Assembly (NCBI GenBank): GCA_036768485.1
Contig: JAVLUZ010000145.1
Coordinates: 21,981,522-22,045,521, forward strand
Source of the DNA: Mermis nigrescens
Taxonomy: Eukaryota > Nematoda > Enoplea > Mermithida > Mermithidae
Length of the DNA stretch: 64,000 nucleotides
Reading direction: 5' to 3'
A program made the translations under genes and the position numbers. Each line of letters opens with the position of its first letter. Position 1 is the stretch's first letter. The notes under the pieces are model-generated. The model was not told the DNA's origin and made no database searches. It saw only the letters and a list, made by a program, of their open reading frames with translations. Positions 63,601 through 64,000 of this stretch are shown in pieces.

Positions 63601-64000
63601 GTAAATTCAACTTATTTTTCGTATTGTTTTTTAATAAATATTGTTTCTCCGTATTATTTTTTAAATTCATATTTTTTATTATGCTGATGCTTGCGTGATT
63701 GAGTGGATGGGCGGACCTTAATCTAGTTTAATTGTCCCTCGCCTGGAAAAACGGGTTTTCTACATTCCTTTCCCGACTTTTTGACAAAAATTTGCTGTTT
63801 TTAGCCCTTTTTTGTCATTTTTTGTCTTTGACCAAAAATTTAGAGTTTCCCTTAGATTAATCACACTGATATTAATTAGCTGGTTTCTTATATGCTCAGC
63901 ATGTGAATTCTGGGGTGAGGTGTAATCAGGGGCGGATTTAGGGGGGGGGGCGGCCGCCCCTCCCCATTGGCCCAAAATAGTGCGCAAAATTAAGCATTTT
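63601..64000 (+). other. start of BAG2 intron 2; repeat with empty insertion site
   Basis: 63925-64000 is the GGCGGCCGCCCC repeat, with the unoccupied target GCCCAAAATAGTGCGCAAAA at 63970. No further exon before the window ends. Confidence 0.6.

Overview
This is animal nuclear DNA: AT-rich, with protein-coding exons spread thinly between long introns packed with repeats, standard GT-AG splicing, and three recognisable metazoan gene families. I cannot place the species. The clan-2 (CYP2-like) P450s and the intron-rich layout fit an invertebrate, but nothing I can see decides the phylum. There are no signs of bacterial DNA (no operons, no ribosome binding sites). By eye, I rebuilt four gene models from homology plus splice-phase bookkeeping.

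Layout. (1) 3184-23436, + strand: BRD8, the bromodomain subunit of the TIP60/NuA4 histone acetyltransferase complex. Eleven exons join in perfect phase, from the region just after the SANT domain (itself upstream of the window) to the stop codon. (2) 26909-32362, - strand: the last four exons of a CYP2-clan cytochrome P450 (copy B), convergent with BRD8. (3) 39065-49907, - strand: a complete six-exon CYP2-clan P450 (copy A). The two P450s share intron positions and phases, so they are a tandem duplication; copy B has no recognisable exons 1-2. (4) 58739 to beyond the window, + strand: BAG2, an Hsp70 co-chaperone with an unusual proline-rich N-terminal extension. Its BAG domain lies past the right edge. 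BAG2 and P450-A are divergent, separated by about 8.8 kb.

The four genes are functionally unrelated neighbours (chromatin, chaperone, detoxification or hormone oxidation). Most of the rest is non-autonomous DNA-transposon-like and foldback repeats. Several can be delimited exactly: three element types have 8-bp target duplications like those of hAT transposons, and empty sites for two insertions are present elsewhere in this window. One large inverted repeat encloses a single BRD8 exon. A roughly 205-bp tandem array consists of decayed copies of the start of the bromodomain exon. A short hairpin motif (GGCGC-GAA-GCGCC followed by GAAAATTT) recurs inside several otherwise different repeat families. 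The P450 exons contain four apparent one-base losses in short homopolymers, each repaired consistently by phase, suggesting either assembly error or recent decay. Repeat boundaries without a stated target duplication are approximate, because they were read by eye.
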